Below are positions 21,456 to 31,589 of a stretch of DNA of 64,000 nt, in pieces. A program made the translations under genes and the position numbers. The stretch spans positions 62,001 through 126,000 of the forward strand of contig NZ_JAAKEI010000001.1 of NCBI RefSeq assembly GCF_011039085.1. Direction: 5' to 3'. Below the pieces are notes generated by a model. That model saw only the letters and a list, made by a program, of their open reading frames with translations. It was not told where the DNA came from and did no database searches. This DNA is from Desulfovibrio sp. ZJ369. Lineage in GTDB: Bacteria; Desulfobacterota; Desulfovibrionia; Desulfovibrionales; Desulfovibrionaceae. The number at the start of each line of letters is the position of its first letter. Within the stretch, counting starts at the first letter, position 1.

Positions 21456-21680
21456 CGACAGCAGCGATAAGCGCTTTTTCCGTCAGAACGAAACTTTGAA
21501 ACGCACGGCGGCTCAAAAGCAATATGCTCTAGAGCATTTTGCTTTTGAAATTATTCAATTTCAAAAGCGGCGCTGCCATCATTTCGCGTCCAGAGCGCGG
21601 TCTGGACGCTCATTCGGCGCGGGCGCCAGCTAACGCTGTCGCCAGAGCGGTTTAGCTAATTTTATTAGCAAACCGCTCTA
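21456..21680. repeat. TAGAGC-family repeat, composite copy between exoA and mltB
   Basis: The core copy runs TAGAGC (21530) to GCTCTA (21680), 151 bp. It has the arm GCTTTTGAAATTATTCAATTTCAAAAGC, then CATCATTTCGCGTCCAGA, GCGCGG, TCTGGACGC hairpin, CATTCGGCGCGGGCGCCAGC, and the end hairpin GCGGTTTAGCTAAT, TTTATTAGCAAACCGC. A second module (21456-21530, CGACAGCAGCGATAAGCG... CAATATGCTCTA) abuts it and shares its terminal TA. It fills the space between two convergent genes. Confidence 0.78.
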
Positions 21681-21757
21681 GCTCTTCCCCGTCCGAAGAG
21701 CCGGAGGCACACAGGAGGCAGTCCGATCTCCGCAAGGCACTTTCCCGTCCGTGGATT

Positions 21758-22882
21758 TCAGCGTGATTTCGCCGATGGGATCTCAGGCGTTCGGGTCACC
21801 AGATCGCTCAGGGCCAGGATGGTGTTGGCATAGGTTTGTGAATGGTTGTAGGCCATCAGGATCTTGTGCTGCCGGTCGCGCGCGAGCCCCGGCTTCCAGC
21901 CGTGTCTGGCCAGATAGTTGGCCAGGCTGGCCACCGCGTCGGGCACGCTGAAAAGATCCACCTTTCCGTCGCCGTCGCCGTCAGCGCCATAGACGGCAAT
22001 ATTGGAGGGCATAAACTGGCACAGACCCACGGCCCCGTAAATAGAACCGGGGAGCGTGCGCGGATCGGCCTTCTCGCGCAGCAGATGCTGCAGCAAGGCG
22101 CGCACTTCCTTGTACGCCCAGTCTGCGCGCCTGGGCATGGTTGCTGCAAACCAGTCCAGATGCTGCTCATAGCCGGGCATGCGCGGCAGCCATTGGCTGA
22201 TGCTTTGGGGCTCCCGGCTCACCGCCATGCTGGCCAGGGTGTAAAAGGCATTTTCAGGCACGTCGGCCAGCACCTTGCCGAGGCGCGTCTCCACAAAAAG
22301 CAGGGATGCGGCAATGGCCGGGGGCACGCCGTAGCACGCCTCGGCACTGGCAAAAGCCTGCGCGTTGGCCGCGATAAACTCCCGGCACAAGCGGGCGTTG
22401 CGCTCTGTGGCCACGCCCTTGTAATACAAGGGCGCGGGCTTGCCCGAAGGCGGCCTGGGGAAAAAACGCCGCAGATAGAGCTCGCGCATCTTGCGGCCCA
22501 TGGGCGACTGGCTGGGCGTATTCCCCAGCGTGGCCAGCAGCCTGTCCACCTCGGGGCCGGCCAGACCGTCCGCGGCCAGGCGGCGGGCCAGGGGCTGCCA
22601 CACAGGCGCAATGCCCGCAGCCGGGCCGGGCGGCGCGGCCTGCGTATGGCCGCCCGGCGCCGACACGCTTGCAGAGTCGCTTGAGGCTGGCGCGCCCCGG
22701 TTTGGGGAAAGCGGCGGAACAGGATCTGAAATTGTGTCGCCCGTCGCGCCTGCGGCGGGCGGCGGTGAAGCCGTTTGGGCCCCGCCGCAGGCAGCGAGCA
22801 ACAAACAAATGGTCAAAAAGCAGCCCGGCAAAAAAACCCGGCAAAAGCATACGGTTTTGTGCCGCGGCCGCCAAGGGCGCAT
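21758..22882 (-). CDS. Lytic murein transglycosylase, MltB-like lipoprotein
   Basis: A signal peptide ends in a lipobox (LLLAAC, Cys32), so the enzyme is anchored in the outer or inner membrane facing the periplasm. After a Pro/Ala-rich linker (33-95), the SLT_2/MltB catalytic domain has the acid in SLLFVETRLGK, and GAVGLCQFMPSN, DGDGKVDLFS and YNHSQTYANTIL. It cleaves peptidoglycan to 1,6-anhydromuropeptides. Length 374 residues fits. The gene follows a CI-type regulator with two bases between the stop and this start. Confidence 0.9.
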   Translation of the reverse strand: MRPWRPRHKTVCFCRVFLPGCFLTICLLLAACGGAQTASPPPAAGATGDTISDPVPPLSPNRGAPASSDSASVSAPGGHTQAAPPGPAAGIAPVWQPLARRLAADGLAGPEVDRLLATLGNTPSQSPMGRKMRELYLRRFFPRPPSGKPAPLYYKGVATERNARLCREFIAANAQAFASAEACYGVPPAIAASLLFVETRLGKVLADVPENAFYTLASMAVSREPQSISQWLPRMPGYEQHLDWFAATMPRRADWAYKEVRALLQHLLREKADPRTLPGSIYGAVGLCQFMPSNIAVYGADGDGDGKVDLFSVPDAVASLANYLARHGWKPGLARDRQHKILMAYNHSQTYANTILALSDLVTRTPEIPSAKSR

Positions 22883-22884
22883 GC

Positions 22885-23577
22885 TTACAGCTCCTGCAGA
22901 ATCCAGACGACCCGGCCCAACAGGCGCTTGGCCAGCAGTTCGGGCGTCAATGCGGTTTCGGGAAAATCCGGACTCTCCGAGCGCAGCAGATAGCCGTCCT
23001 GCGCGCTGTTCAAAAACACGCGGCGCAGCATAAGCCCTTCATTGGGCGCAAAAATGGCGTATATCTGGCCGGAAACCACGGTATTGTCCAGAGTATCCAC
23101 ACCCAAATGCGCTCCGGGAAGGATCAGGGGGCTCATGTTGGCCCCGCGCATGCGCAGCACCAGAAGCCCTTCCCGTCCCAGAGAAAGCGGCAAGGCGATT
23201 TTGCCCACCGGCGTCAGCTCCGGCCGGGAGGCCTTGTCGTTATACGCGCACTGCATGTCGAAAATCGTGGAAACGGAATGCTTGGCCAGGGCATCACCGT
23301 AATGGGCCGCGCTTTCGGCCAGAGCGGCCGGCGCGTCCTGCGGCATGTAGCCGTGCTCGGTGCGCAGATACATGGGCCCTACTCCCTGCTTGAGCCAGTC
23401 AGGGTTAAGACCGAACTTTTCAAACAACTTCATATACCAGTCGCCCGGCACGGAATTGCGCCGTTTGGCGTCTGAAATGCTCGACTGGCGAATATCCAGC
23501 ACTTCGGCCAGTTCCACTTGGGTGCGGCTGCTGGTGGCCAGCTTGATGCGTTCGTATATCTCTGCAAAGGCAGGCAT
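22885..23577 (-). CDS. CI/S24-type transcriptional regulator, lacking the peptidase lysine
   Basis: Residues 1-70 form a phage CI-like helix-turn-helix (TQVELAEVLDIRQSSISDAKRR); residues 120-230 form a LexA/S24-like domain. The nucleophile Ser149 is present in ANMSPLILPGA, but the region where family members have the catalytic Lys reads GLMLRRVF, with Arg185-Arg186. That suggests no RecA-stimulated autocleavage, so ligand or partner control is more likely. No phage genes are nearby. It sits directly upstream of the transglycosylase gene, its possible target or operon partner. Confidence 0.82.
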   Translation of the reverse strand: MPAFAEIYERIKLATSSRTQVELAEVLDIRQSSISDAKRRNSVPGDWYMKLFEKFGLNPDWLKQGVGPMYLRTEHGYMPQDAPAALAESAAHYGDALAKHSVSTIFDMQCAYNDKASRPELTPVGKIALPLSLGREGLLVLRMRGANMSPLILPGAHLGVDTLDNTVVSGQIYAIFAPNEGLMLRRVFLNSAQDGYLLRSESPDFPETALTPELLAKRLLGRVVWILQEL

Positions 23578-23612
23578 GAGGCGACTCCATAACGCGGCTC
23601 AGGGCCGCGTTG

Positions 23613-24461
23613 TCATTGTTGCAGATTAAGAAGCGGCGCTTGATTGGTAAGCACCATTTTACTGTTGTCTTTGAAGGATTTGCGCATGGCCTCCAGCCAA
23701 CGCTGGTAGGCATAAAATTCCGGCGACTTGTTGTAGGCCTCCGCATAGATGGACGCAGCCCTGGCGTCGCCCGCGCCACGCACGATCTGCGCCTCACGGG
23801 CGGCTTCGGCGAGGATCACGGCGCTCTGGCGATCCGCGTCCGAGCGGATGCGCGTGGATTCCTCCTCGCCCTCCGAACGGTACTGCTTGGCCTGGCGCTC
23901 GCGCTCGGCGCGCATGCGTCCGAAAATGGCCCGTTGGTTTTCCGCCGGCAAATCCGTGCGCTTGATGCGCACGTCCAGCACTTCCACGCCGAAAGGCTTC
24001 ATCAGCTCCGAGACCTTGTTGGTCACTTCCTTCATGATCGCCGCGCGCTGGGAAGACACCACCTCGGTGAGGGTGTACGCGCCGATCAAAGCCCGCAACT
24101 GTGAATAGACCACATCGTCCAGGCGCGCCTGCGCTCCGGGTATGGTGCGCATGGTGCGGTAAAACTGGAGCGGATTGATGATCTTCCAGCGGGCGTAGTT
24201 ATCAAGCACGATGGCCTTCTTGTCCACGGTGAAGGCTTCTCGCGAGCGTGCCTCGTAATCCAGCACGCGGGAATCAAAATAGACCACGTTCTGAATAAAG
24301 GGCAGCTTGAAATGCAGGCCCGGCCCGTACACCCGCGAAAGCGGCTCGCCCAGTTGCAGCACCAGGGCTTTCTGGGTCTGGTGTACGGTGAAGAAACACT
24401 GGCTGGCAAAAATCACGACGACAAGTGCCAGAACAGTCAGAAGCAGCGGATTTTTACGCAT
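23613..24461 (-). CDS. hflC: HflC, modulator subunit of FtsH protease
   Basis: This SPFH/band-7 membrane protein forms the periplasm-facing HflKC cage around FtsH. The 282-residue protein has an N-terminal membrane anchor (LLLTVLALVVVIFASQCFF), then the SPFH domain (YGPGLHFKLPFIQNVVYFD) and a coiled-coil rich in Glu, Arg and Ala (RMRAERERQAKQYRSEGEEE). Its ATG overlaps the hflK stop (TAATG). Confidence 0.95.
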   Translation of the reverse strand: MRKNPLLLTVLALVVVIFASQCFFTVHQTQKALVLQLGEPLSRVYGPGLHFKLPFIQNVVYFDSRVLDYEARSREAFTVDKKAIVLDNYARWKIINPLQFYRTMRTIPGAQARLDDVVYSQLRALIGAYTLTEVVSSQRAAIMKEVTNKVSELMKPFGVEVLDVRIKRTDLPAENQRAIFGRMRAERERQAKQYRSEGEEESTRIRSDADRQSAVILAEAAREAQIVRGAGDARAASIYAEAYNKSPEFYAYQRWLEAMRKSFKDNSKMVLTNQAPLLNLQQ

Positions 24462-25615
24462 TACTTTTTCTCCGGGCCCCTAGGGGCCTGAGGCTGGTCC
24501 AGGCCGGGCAGCGGCAGATAGGGCAACACGCGGCCGGCGGCTGCGCCGTCCATCAGCACCTTGTCTTTCGCGCCGGACAGAATTCCTTCCATTGCTTCAT
24601 AATACAGCCGCTGCTCCGTGACCTTGGGGGCTTTGGCATGTTCCTGGCGCAGGGCATCGAAACGGGAGGCATCGCCCTCGGCAGTGCGCACCCGGGTGGC
24701 ATTGTAGGCTTCGGCCTGGTTGCGCAGGGCCGCCGCCTGCCCGCGCGCCTTGGGCAAAAGCTCGTTGCGGTAGGCTTCGGCTTCATTGATGATCCGGCTC
24801 TTGTCCTCGCGGGCGCTGGCCACATCCTTGAAGGCGTCGATGACGTCCTGCGGGGGATGCACGTCCTGCAACTGCACGGCTATGACCTGAATGCCCGCTC
24901 CATAGCGATTGAGAATCTGCTGCAGAAGCTGCGTGGCCTCGCTCTGGATCTTGAGCTTGCCGTCAGTGATCGCGGAGTCGATCTGGCTGTTGCCGATGAC
25001 TTCGCGCATGGCGGCCTCGGCCGCGTTGCGCACAAGTGCGGTAGGCGCGCTCACATTGAAAAGATATTGCACGGGATCGCTGATCTTGTACTGCACGCTG
25101 AACTGGACATTGACGATATTTTCGTCGCCCGTCAGCATGGAGGCTTCTTCGGGTATTGTCCGCAACTGGCCCTGCTGGAAGGTGGCGCTCTGCCCCACGG
25201 AGCGGAACCCCACCTCGCTGCGCAACACCTGGGTGACATGCGGCTTGTAGACCGACTCAATGGGCACAGGCCAGGCATAATGCGGCCCGGGGCCTTCCGT
25301 GCGGTCATACTTGCCGAAGCGCAGCACCACGCCCTGCTCATCGGGGTTGACGATGTAAATGCCCGACAACAGCCATAGAACCACAACGGCAAGCACGACC
25401 AGAATCACCGCTCGCCCTTTGGGCACGCGCATTTGGGAAAGGCGATTGAACGGATTGCCGTCCGGCTGCCTGCCCTTGCCAAAGGGAGTGCGCCTGGCGC
25501 GGGGCTCGCCGCGCTCCGACGCCTCATCATCCTGATCGCGGGGGGGGCGGGGGGGCGGATTCTGCCCCTGCTGTCTCTGCCGTTTTTCCTGTAATTTGTC
25601 CCAATCCCAATTCAT
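24461..25615 (-). CDS. hflK: HflK, modulator subunit of FtsH protease
   Basis: The partner of HflC. A proline- and charge-rich cytoplasmic N-terminus (residues 1-65, NPPPRPPRD) precedes one membrane segment (VILVVLAVVVLWLLSGIYIV). The SPFH domain follows with NPDEQGVVLRFGKY and GPGPHYAWPVP. The C-terminal helix is charged. The 384 residues match HflK. Co-transcribed with hflC by overlap. Confidence 0.95.
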   Translation of the reverse strand: MNWDWDKLQEKRQRQQGQNPPPRPPRDQDDEASERGEPRARRTPFGKGRQPDGNPFNRLSQMRVPKGRAVILVVLAVVVLWLLSGIYIVNPDEQGVVLRFGKYDRTEGPGPHYAWPVPIESVYKPHVTQVLRSEVGFRSVGQSATFQQGQLRTIPEEASMLTGDENIVNVQFSVQYKISDPVQYLFNVSAPTALVRNAAEAAMREVIGNSQIDSAITDGKLKIQSEATQLLQQILNRYGAGIQVIAVQLQDVHPPQDVIDAFKDVASAREDKSRIINEAEAYRNELLPKARGQAAALRNQAEAYNATRVRTAEGDASRFDALRQEHAKAPKVTEQRLYYEAMEGILSGAKDKVLMDGAAAGRVLPYLPLPGLDQPQAPRGPEKK

Positions 25616-26073
25616 GGTGGAGGCAATACCTTTGCTTCAGATGTGCGGGCGGCCATAGACAATGCATACAGATGGTACGCCCTGAGGGTGAGGGGTAGTG
25701 TTTATAAATAGGACACGATTCCATCCTGGTCAAGACGGGCGACAGCACAATAACAGGCCGGGGCGCGGCGCGCCGGTTGGCAAAACGCGAGGAAGAATCT
25801 CCGCAAGTTTAAGATGGGAAAGACTTTTCGACTGATGCTTTTTTAGAAAGAGCGGCGTTGAGAACGTATTCTGAAAGGGCATAAAAAGCCATCGGACCAT
25901 ACACTGCCGCATTTGCTTCCCACAGAACACATAAAAAACACCATGGCCCCGCCTTTGCAAACTGCGATGCCGGAAAGCGGGCTTTCGCCCTGGCTTGTAC
26001 AAATTATTTTTCTATAATAGGACTTTTTATTTTTTCGGCAAGGACTCACGGCAGATGCTCCGGCAGCCGCCAG
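25616..26073. other. Gene-free interval upstream of hflK
   Basis: About 460 bases with no convincing ORF on either strand. It includes the AT-rich hflK leader (TTTATAAATAGGAC at about 25700) and another AT-rich patch at 25993-26035. A small palindrome GGAAAGCGGGCTTTC lies at about 25972. I see no RNA family here. Confidence 0.5.
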
Positions 26074-26098
26074 AGAATTTCAAAATGAAATTGCCCTA
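26074..26098. repeat. Short AATTTCA/TGAAATT hairpin, partial TAGAGC-family end
   Basis: AGAGAATTTCAAAATGAAATTGCCCT matches the AGAGCAATTTCAAAGTGAAATTGCTCT end hairpin of the copy at 35178-35205, and again lies at the 3' end of a gene (the small membrane protein on the minus strand). Confidence 0.55.
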
Positions 26099-26371
26099 CT
26101 CCGCCATGCCAGCCACATACTCCTTTCCGGCGCGCACACTGGGGCTGCGCAGGCTTGCGCCTGCCAGCGGCACCACGCGCACAACGCGCACCACGTCGGC
26201 CTCCACCGCGAAGCCGGGCGCATACTCGCTCAGGCCGCGGCGCGGGTCCTGGGCCGTGCCGCCTTGCCAGAGCAGAAAAGCGAAAAAGAATGCGCTGCCC
26301 AGCAGCACCGTGCTTAACAGGGCATAAGGAGCCGTATACGCTTTGCTCAAGGTAATGATCCGCTGTGCCAT
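26096..26371 (-). CDS. Small single-pass membrane protein, 91 residues
   Basis: Start ATG at 26371 has an excellent GGAGGAAGC ribosome site. The protein has one hydrophobic segment near residues 14-37 (APYALLSTVLLGSAFFFAFLLW). A likely extracytoplasmic domain follows, with VVRVVRVVPLAGASLRSP. It follows RNase J on the same strand by about 250 bases. No family recognised. Confidence 0.65.
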   Translation of the reverse strand: MAQRIITLSKAYTAPYALLSTVLLGSAFFFAFLLWQGGTAQDPRRGLSEYAPGFAVEADVVRVVRVVPLAGASLRSPSVRAGKEYVAGMAE

Positions 26372-26623
26372 GCTTCCTCCGGGAGAGTCCTTTTGGGGCA
26401 AAGCGCCCGTGCCGCGCAGGGGGCCACGGCACTTTTTTCCGCCTGTCTCTCCTTACAGGGGGAAGGAAGCAAAAAGCATACCGCCCGGCAGAGAGCAGAA
26501 CCGCTGCCCTTTGCCGGGCGTCTGAAAAGAAATTCGCGCCAGGGCCGTTTGGCTGTTTTGCGGACGGCCGCGCCCGTGCTGCCGGGGTATTCGGCAGATC
26601 CTTTTGAACAGGTTGAACAGGCT

Positions 26624-28282
26624 CTACACTTCGCTGATGATCGGCACCACCACCGGGTCGCGTTCCAGCACGCGGCGGAAAAAACGCCGCAGGGAAGAGC
26701 GGATGCCCTCCTGCATGCGCGTAAGCTGCCCGGGCCGGGCCGCCTCGATCTCATCCAGCACAAGGCATTTGGCGTCTTCCAGCAAGTGGCTGTAATGCTG
26801 CTCGAAAACAAAGCCCTTGGAAATCATTTCCGGACCGTGCAGCACGCTGCCTGTCTCCGAATCCACCACCAGAACCACAATGACCATGCCTTCGTCGCCC
26901 AGTATGCGCCGTTCCTTGAGCACGGCAAAACCCACGTCGCCCACGCCCTTGCCGTCCACCAGAGTGCATTCCACGGGCACGCGATCTTCCAGGCGGAAGG
27001 CGTCGGGCAAAAGCGTCAGAGGCTGGCCGTCTTCCAGAAGGATGATATTTTCCTGCGCCACGCCGCACGCGGCGGCCAGCCGGCCGTGCTTGACCAGATG
27101 CTGATACTCGCCATGCACCGGCACAAAAAGCTCTGGCTGCACCGCCAGGAGCATTTCGCGCAATTCCTCGCTGTGGGCATGGCCGGAAGCGTGGATGGCG
27201 TGCACGCTCTCATAGAGCACTTCCGCGCCCAGGCGGTACATCTCATTGATCAGGCGGGAAATGGCCTTGGCGTTGCCCGGAATCATCCGCGAGCTCATGA
27301 CCACCGTATCGCCCTTGCGGATGCAGAGCTGGCGGTGGCCGCCCAGAACCATACGCGAGAGCGCCGAGAGCGGCTCGCCCTGCGCGCCGGTGACCACCAG
27401 CACGAGCCGGTTGTCCGGCAGATCCGGCACCCCGTTGTGCGCGTTGAAAAAGGCGGGCGGCAGCCTGGCAAAGCCCAGATCCCGCGCCATTTCAATATTA
27501 TTGGCCAGGGATTTGCCGCTGATCACCACCGTGCGCCCGTGCTCCCGGGCCAGATCGAAGACTTCCTGGATGCGCTGGATATGGCTGGAAAAAAGCGTGA
27601 TCACAATCCGGCCTTCCGCCGAATCAAAGACCTTGCCCAGAGACTCCTTGACTTCCCGCTCCGTGAGCGAACGCCCCTCGCGCATCACATTGGTGGAATC
27701 CGAAAGCAAGAGGCGCGCGCCTTTTGGCCCGGCGAAGTCGCGAAACAACTGCAAATCCGTGCCCGATCCGCCCAGGGGGTGCGGATCGATTTTGAAATCC
27801 CCGCTGTGCACCACCCGGCCCACTGGCGTTTCCACGCCCAGGCCGAAGCCTTCGGGAATGGAATGACAGACCGGGAAAAAGTGAAACTTCAAATCGCCCA
27901 GCGGCAGCACGGTTTTGGCGTCCACCGGGCAAAGTTCCACCCAGTCCAGGATTTCGTGCTCGCGCAGCTTGTGCTCCACCAGAGCCAGGGTGAAGCGCGA
28001 GCCGTAAATGCGCGTGCCCTTGAGTTCCGGCACAAGCCAGGGCAGCGCGCCAATGTGATCCTCATGGCCGTGGGTGAGCACAATGCCCAGCAGCTTGTCT
28101 TTGATGTTCCTCACAGCGCCGAAATGCGGAATGACCACGTCCACGCCCAGATGCGCGTCGTCCGGGAACATCAGCCCGCAGTCCACCATGACCACGCCGC
28201 CCGCGCTTTCCCACAGTTGACAGTTGAGGCCGATTTCCCCAAGCCCCCCAAGAGGCGTAATGCTGAGATATGCTTCGTTCAT
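26624..28282 (-). CDS. Ribonuclease J
   Basis: This metallo-beta-lactamase/beta-CASP ribonuclease has 5'-3' exonuclease and endonuclease activity. The zinc motif HGHEDHIGALP appears near residue 75, with HSIPEG, HSGDFK and LLLSDSTN further on, and ISGKSLANNIE and HASGHAHSEELREML in the beta-CASP part. The 552-residue length fits. It coexists with an RNase E/G gene in this window. Confidence 0.94.
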   Translation of the reverse strand: MNEAYLSITPLGGLGEIGLNCQLWESAGGVVMVDCGLMFPDDAHLGVDVVIPHFGAVRNIKDKLLGIVLTHGHEDHIGALPWLVPELKGTRIYGSRFTLALVEHKLREHEILDWVELCPVDAKTVLPLGDLKFHFFPVCHSIPEGFGLGVETPVGRVVHSGDFKIDPHPLGGSGTDLQLFRDFAGPKGARLLLSDSTNVMREGRSLTEREVKESLGKVFDSAEGRIVITLFSSHIQRIQEVFDLAREHGRTVVISGKSLANNIEMARDLGFARLPPAFFNAHNGVPDLPDNRLVLVVTGAQGEPLSALSRMVLGGHRQLCIRKGDTVVMSSRMIPGNAKAISRLINEMYRLGAEVLYESVHAIHASGHAHSEELREMLLAVQPELFVPVHGEYQHLVKHGRLAAACGVAQENIILLEDGQPLTLLPDAFRLEDRVPVECTLVDGKGVGDVGFAVLKERRILGDEGMVIVVLVVDSETGSVLHGPEMISKGFVFEQHYSHLLEDAKCLVLDEIEAARPGQLTRMQEGIRSSLRRFFRRVLERDPVVVPIISEV

Positions 28283-28615
28283 GTCTGCCGTGCCTGTTGT
28301 TGACGCGCTGCAAAACGGGCGCGCTCCGTGATTGCGAGTTCAGGCCGAAACCGCATGACGCGGCATCGGGGTTGCGGCCACGGCGGGAGCATGATCCCGC
28401 CCCTTCCCCACGGTTCCGCATTCCGGCACGGCCTGCTGCCGTCCGCTTCCGGATGCGCTGGAGAAGATTGCTTTTGAAACGCTTTGCCTTTGCAAAGGCT
28501 CATTGAGTGGAAAAAACTGTTCGCGAGCCAATCCCGCGCCTTGCGGCGCACGATGCGCGGCATCACTGCGTTTGAGCCTTGAGATGCGCTGCCTTTCGCG
28601 AAAGCCGGGCAGCGC
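28283..28615. other. Gene-free interval between RNase J and TolC-family gene
   Basis: No ORF is convincing here. A perfect 7-pair hairpin lies at 28382-28401 (GGCGGGA, GCATGA, TCCCGCC). The interval must hold the RNase J promoter (minus strand) and the end of nothing on the plus strand. No clear -35/-10 pair was identified. Confidence 0.45.
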
Positions 28616-30097
28616 CTACCGTTGCATGAGGTCGGGATGAAATTCGCCCATAGCTACATAAATCTGGGCCAGGGCCGTAAGATAATCCGCCTTGGCGCCG
28701 GTCAGCGAGGCCTGGGCCGTGGTCAGCCTGGCGGAAGCGTCAAGCACGTCGAAGTTGGTGCCCACCTGCTCCTGATACCGGGCCAGGGCCACATTATACG
28801 CTTCCCTTGCCTGCTCCACGCCCTTTTCGGCCACGGAAATGCGCTTCTGCGCCTCATGCACGGCCAGCAATTTGGATTTGATCTCATAGCCTACCGTGAG
28901 CTTCAGGTTGTCCTCTTCGTAGCGCATTTTGCTGACCAGCCAGCCCGCCTGCTTATCCGCGTAATAGGTGGCGCCCCATTGAAAGACATTCCAGGTGGCG
29001 CGGGCTCCCACCTCCCAGGTGGTTCCGCGCGAGCTGCGATCGCTGCTGCCCGCCCGTTGCAGATCCGGGGTGTTGCCGGTCTGCGTGATGTTGTAATAGG
29101 CCTCCACCTCCGGGTAATAGTCGCTCTGGACCTCGCGCTGCTCCTTGCCCGCGATTTCCACGGATCTGGCGGCCATATAGAGATCGGGCCGCTGCCGGTA
29201 CGCGGTTTCCAGACATTGCTCCAGAGTCCGGTTGAACGGCACATGGGCGAGCCTGCCCGCATATTCCGCCCTGGCCGTGGCAGGCAGCCCCAGCAGTGTA
29301 TTGAGCATGGCCAGACTGGTGTCGCGGTTGTTTTCCGCCTGGATCAGCAGGTTTTCCGCCTGGCTCACATTGACCTCCGCCTGCAGCACGTCCAGACGCG
29401 GCCGCAGGCCCACATCGAAAAAGGCCGTGGTGATGCGCAGTTGATCGCGCAGCCGGGCCAGAGAGTCCCGCTCGCTGCGCACGTTTTCCTCAGCGCGCAG
29501 ATAATTCAGAAAATAGGTCTGCACCTGTTCGGTCATGGCCAGCTCGGCATTGCGCAGGGCGGCCTTGTCGCTGTCCGCCTGCAAGGCGGCTTTCTGATAC
29601 CTGGCCAGCAGCCTGAAACCCTGAAATACCGGCTGGGAGACTTCCACCCCCCAGCTGTAGGTTCCCAGTTCCGGCGGGCGCGTGGTGGAAGGGGAGGAGG
29701 TTCTCTCCTGCCTGACGGCCGTATAGCTCATGCCCAGCTTGGGGCCAAAGGCGCCGCGCGCGGATTTGCGGCCCTCTTCCGAGGAGCGGCTCTGCGATTC
29801 CTGCGCGCCCAGGCTGGGATTGAACTTCAGGGCGCGTTCAACGGCCTGGGGCATGGTTATGGCATCCGGCAGGCCCTGATGCGCATTTTCCAGAGATTGC
29901 GGGCGTTGCCCCTTGTAGAGCGGCGCGGGTGCGGATTTCATGGAACCTGCGCGGGAAGCCGCCGCGGAAGAATTCTGGGCCGCCGCCCAAACGGCATTGC
30001 AAGCGGAACAGACGCCCACAGCCCACAAAAAGGCAAAAAGCCACGGCGCAAGGCCACGGCAAAACACTATTCGCATTGGCATGCCCGCAACATACAC
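28616..30097 (-). CDS. TolC-family outer membrane efflux channel protein
   Basis: A signal peptide (hydrophobic residues about 15-38, ending AVWAA) precedes a two-repeat TolC/OEP fold. The first repeat starts at TMPQAVERALKFNPSLGAQES. Long Ala/Gln/Arg-rich helices follow (AEVNVSQAENLLIQAENNRD), and the second repeat lies near LEQCLETAYRQRPDLYMAARS. At 493 residues the size is normal. No inner membrane pump or adaptor is adjacent; it is divergent from the tol operon. An ATG at 30076 (MRIVFC) is an alternative start; neither has a strong ribosome site. Confidence 0.88.
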   Translation of the reverse strand: MYVAGMPMRIVFCRGLAPWLFAFLWAVGVCSACNAVWAAAQNSSAAASRAGSMKSAPAPLYKGQRPQSLENAHQGLPDAITMPQAVERALKFNPSLGAQESQSRSSEEGRKSARGAFGPKLGMSYTAVRQERTSSPSTTRPPELGTYSWGVEVSQPVFQGFRLLARYQKAALQADSDKAALRNAELAMTEQVQTYFLNYLRAEENVRSERDSLARLRDQLRITTAFFDVGLRPRLDVLQAEVNVSQAENLLIQAENNRDTSLAMLNTLLGLPATARAEYAGRLAHVPFNRTLEQCLETAYRQRPDLYMAARSVEIAGKEQREVQSDYYPEVEAYYNITQTGNTPDLQRAGSSDRSSRGTTWEVGARATWNVFQWGATYYADKQAGWLVSKMRYEEDNLKLTVGYEIKSKLLAVHEAQKRISVAEKGVEQAREAYNVALARYQEQVGTNFDVLDASARLTTAQASLTGAKADYLTALAQIYVAMGEFHPDLMQR

Positions 30098-30433
30098 TCA
30101 GAGCAGCGGCATTGGCAATACGACTTTTCGGGCACGCTAGGGCTGACCCTGGCCCCAAAACGCGGTTTCCAGCTCGTTTCCGGCGGATCTGCCGCCGCGT
30201 CAGGCTCTCGCCTGACGGGAGAAAGCATGTCTGAAATGACTTCCGGTACTTGTGAAGATGCGCGCCGCGCCGGACTCCTGCTCTGCGTTGGAAATCAGCC
30301 CCGAAATAACTTTAAAAAAAATCTTGAAAAAATGCCCCACTCGTTGCATCCTCCGCAGCAAAAGCCTGTGGCGCTCTTCCCGCCACGGGCACAACGTCAG
30401 CCGGGTGTATTGCGCATTGTTACGGAGAACCAC
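30098..30433. promoter_or_regulatory. Divergent control region, TolC-family gene and tolQ
   Basis: A 336-base gap with two hairpins: GGCGG, ATCTG, CCGCC (30182-30196) and a perfect CGTCAGGC, TCTC, GCCTGACG (30198-30217). It becomes A-rich at about 30310-30340 (ACTTTAAAAAAAATCTTGAAAAAATG). No gene is seen. Promoters for both flanking units should lie here. Confidence 0.45.
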
Positions 30434-31129
<696 letters not shown>

Positions 31130-31130
31130 G

Positions 31131-31583
31131 ATGGGCGCCAACCTGGGCAACGGCAATAAATTCGTCTCGGAAATCAACGTCACGCCCTTTGTGGACGTGA
31201 TGCTGGTGCTTTTGATCATCTTTATGGTGGCCACGCCCATGATGAGCCAGGGGCTGGATGTGGATCTGCCCCAGACCAAACAGGTGGAAGTGCTGCCCAC
31301 CGAGAATGACCATATGATCCTGACCGTGCGTCGCGACGGCAGGATTTTTCTGGATGAATATGCCGTGGACGACATGGACGAGCTGGAAGGCCACCTGCAA
31401 CGCCTGGTCAAGGAAAAAAACAAAAGCCTTTTCCTGCGGGCCGACAAGGAAGTTCCTTACGGCATTGTGGTTGAGGTCATGGGCCATATCAAGGCCGTGG
31501 GCATTGAAAAGCTGGGCGTGGTGGCCGAACAGCCCGAAGACGTCCCCGGCGGCAGGCGCGCTCCCGGCGCGTCCTCGAAGTAG
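31131..31583 (+). CDS. tolR: TolR, ExbD-family subunit of Tol-Pal
   Basis: The 150-residue protein has a short cytoplasmic N-terminus and one membrane helix carrying the essential Asp (NVTPFVDVMLVLLIIFMV). A periplasmic domain follows. It pairs with TolQ. The C-terminal tail (DVPGGRRAPGASSK) is not conserved. Confidence 0.94.
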   Translation: MGANLGNGNKFVSEINVTPFVDVMLVLLIIFMVATPMMSQGLDVDLPQTKQVEVLPTENDHMILTVRRDGRIFLDEYAVDDMDELEGHLQRLVKEKNKSLFLRADKEVPYGIVVEVMGHIKAVGIEKLGVVAEQPEDVPGGRRAPGASSK

Positions 31584-31589
31584 GTTTAC

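Noticed and set aside
22885-23577. Prophage marked by the CI-like regulator
   Set aside because: No integrase, structural or lysis genes nearby; flanking genes are housekeeping.
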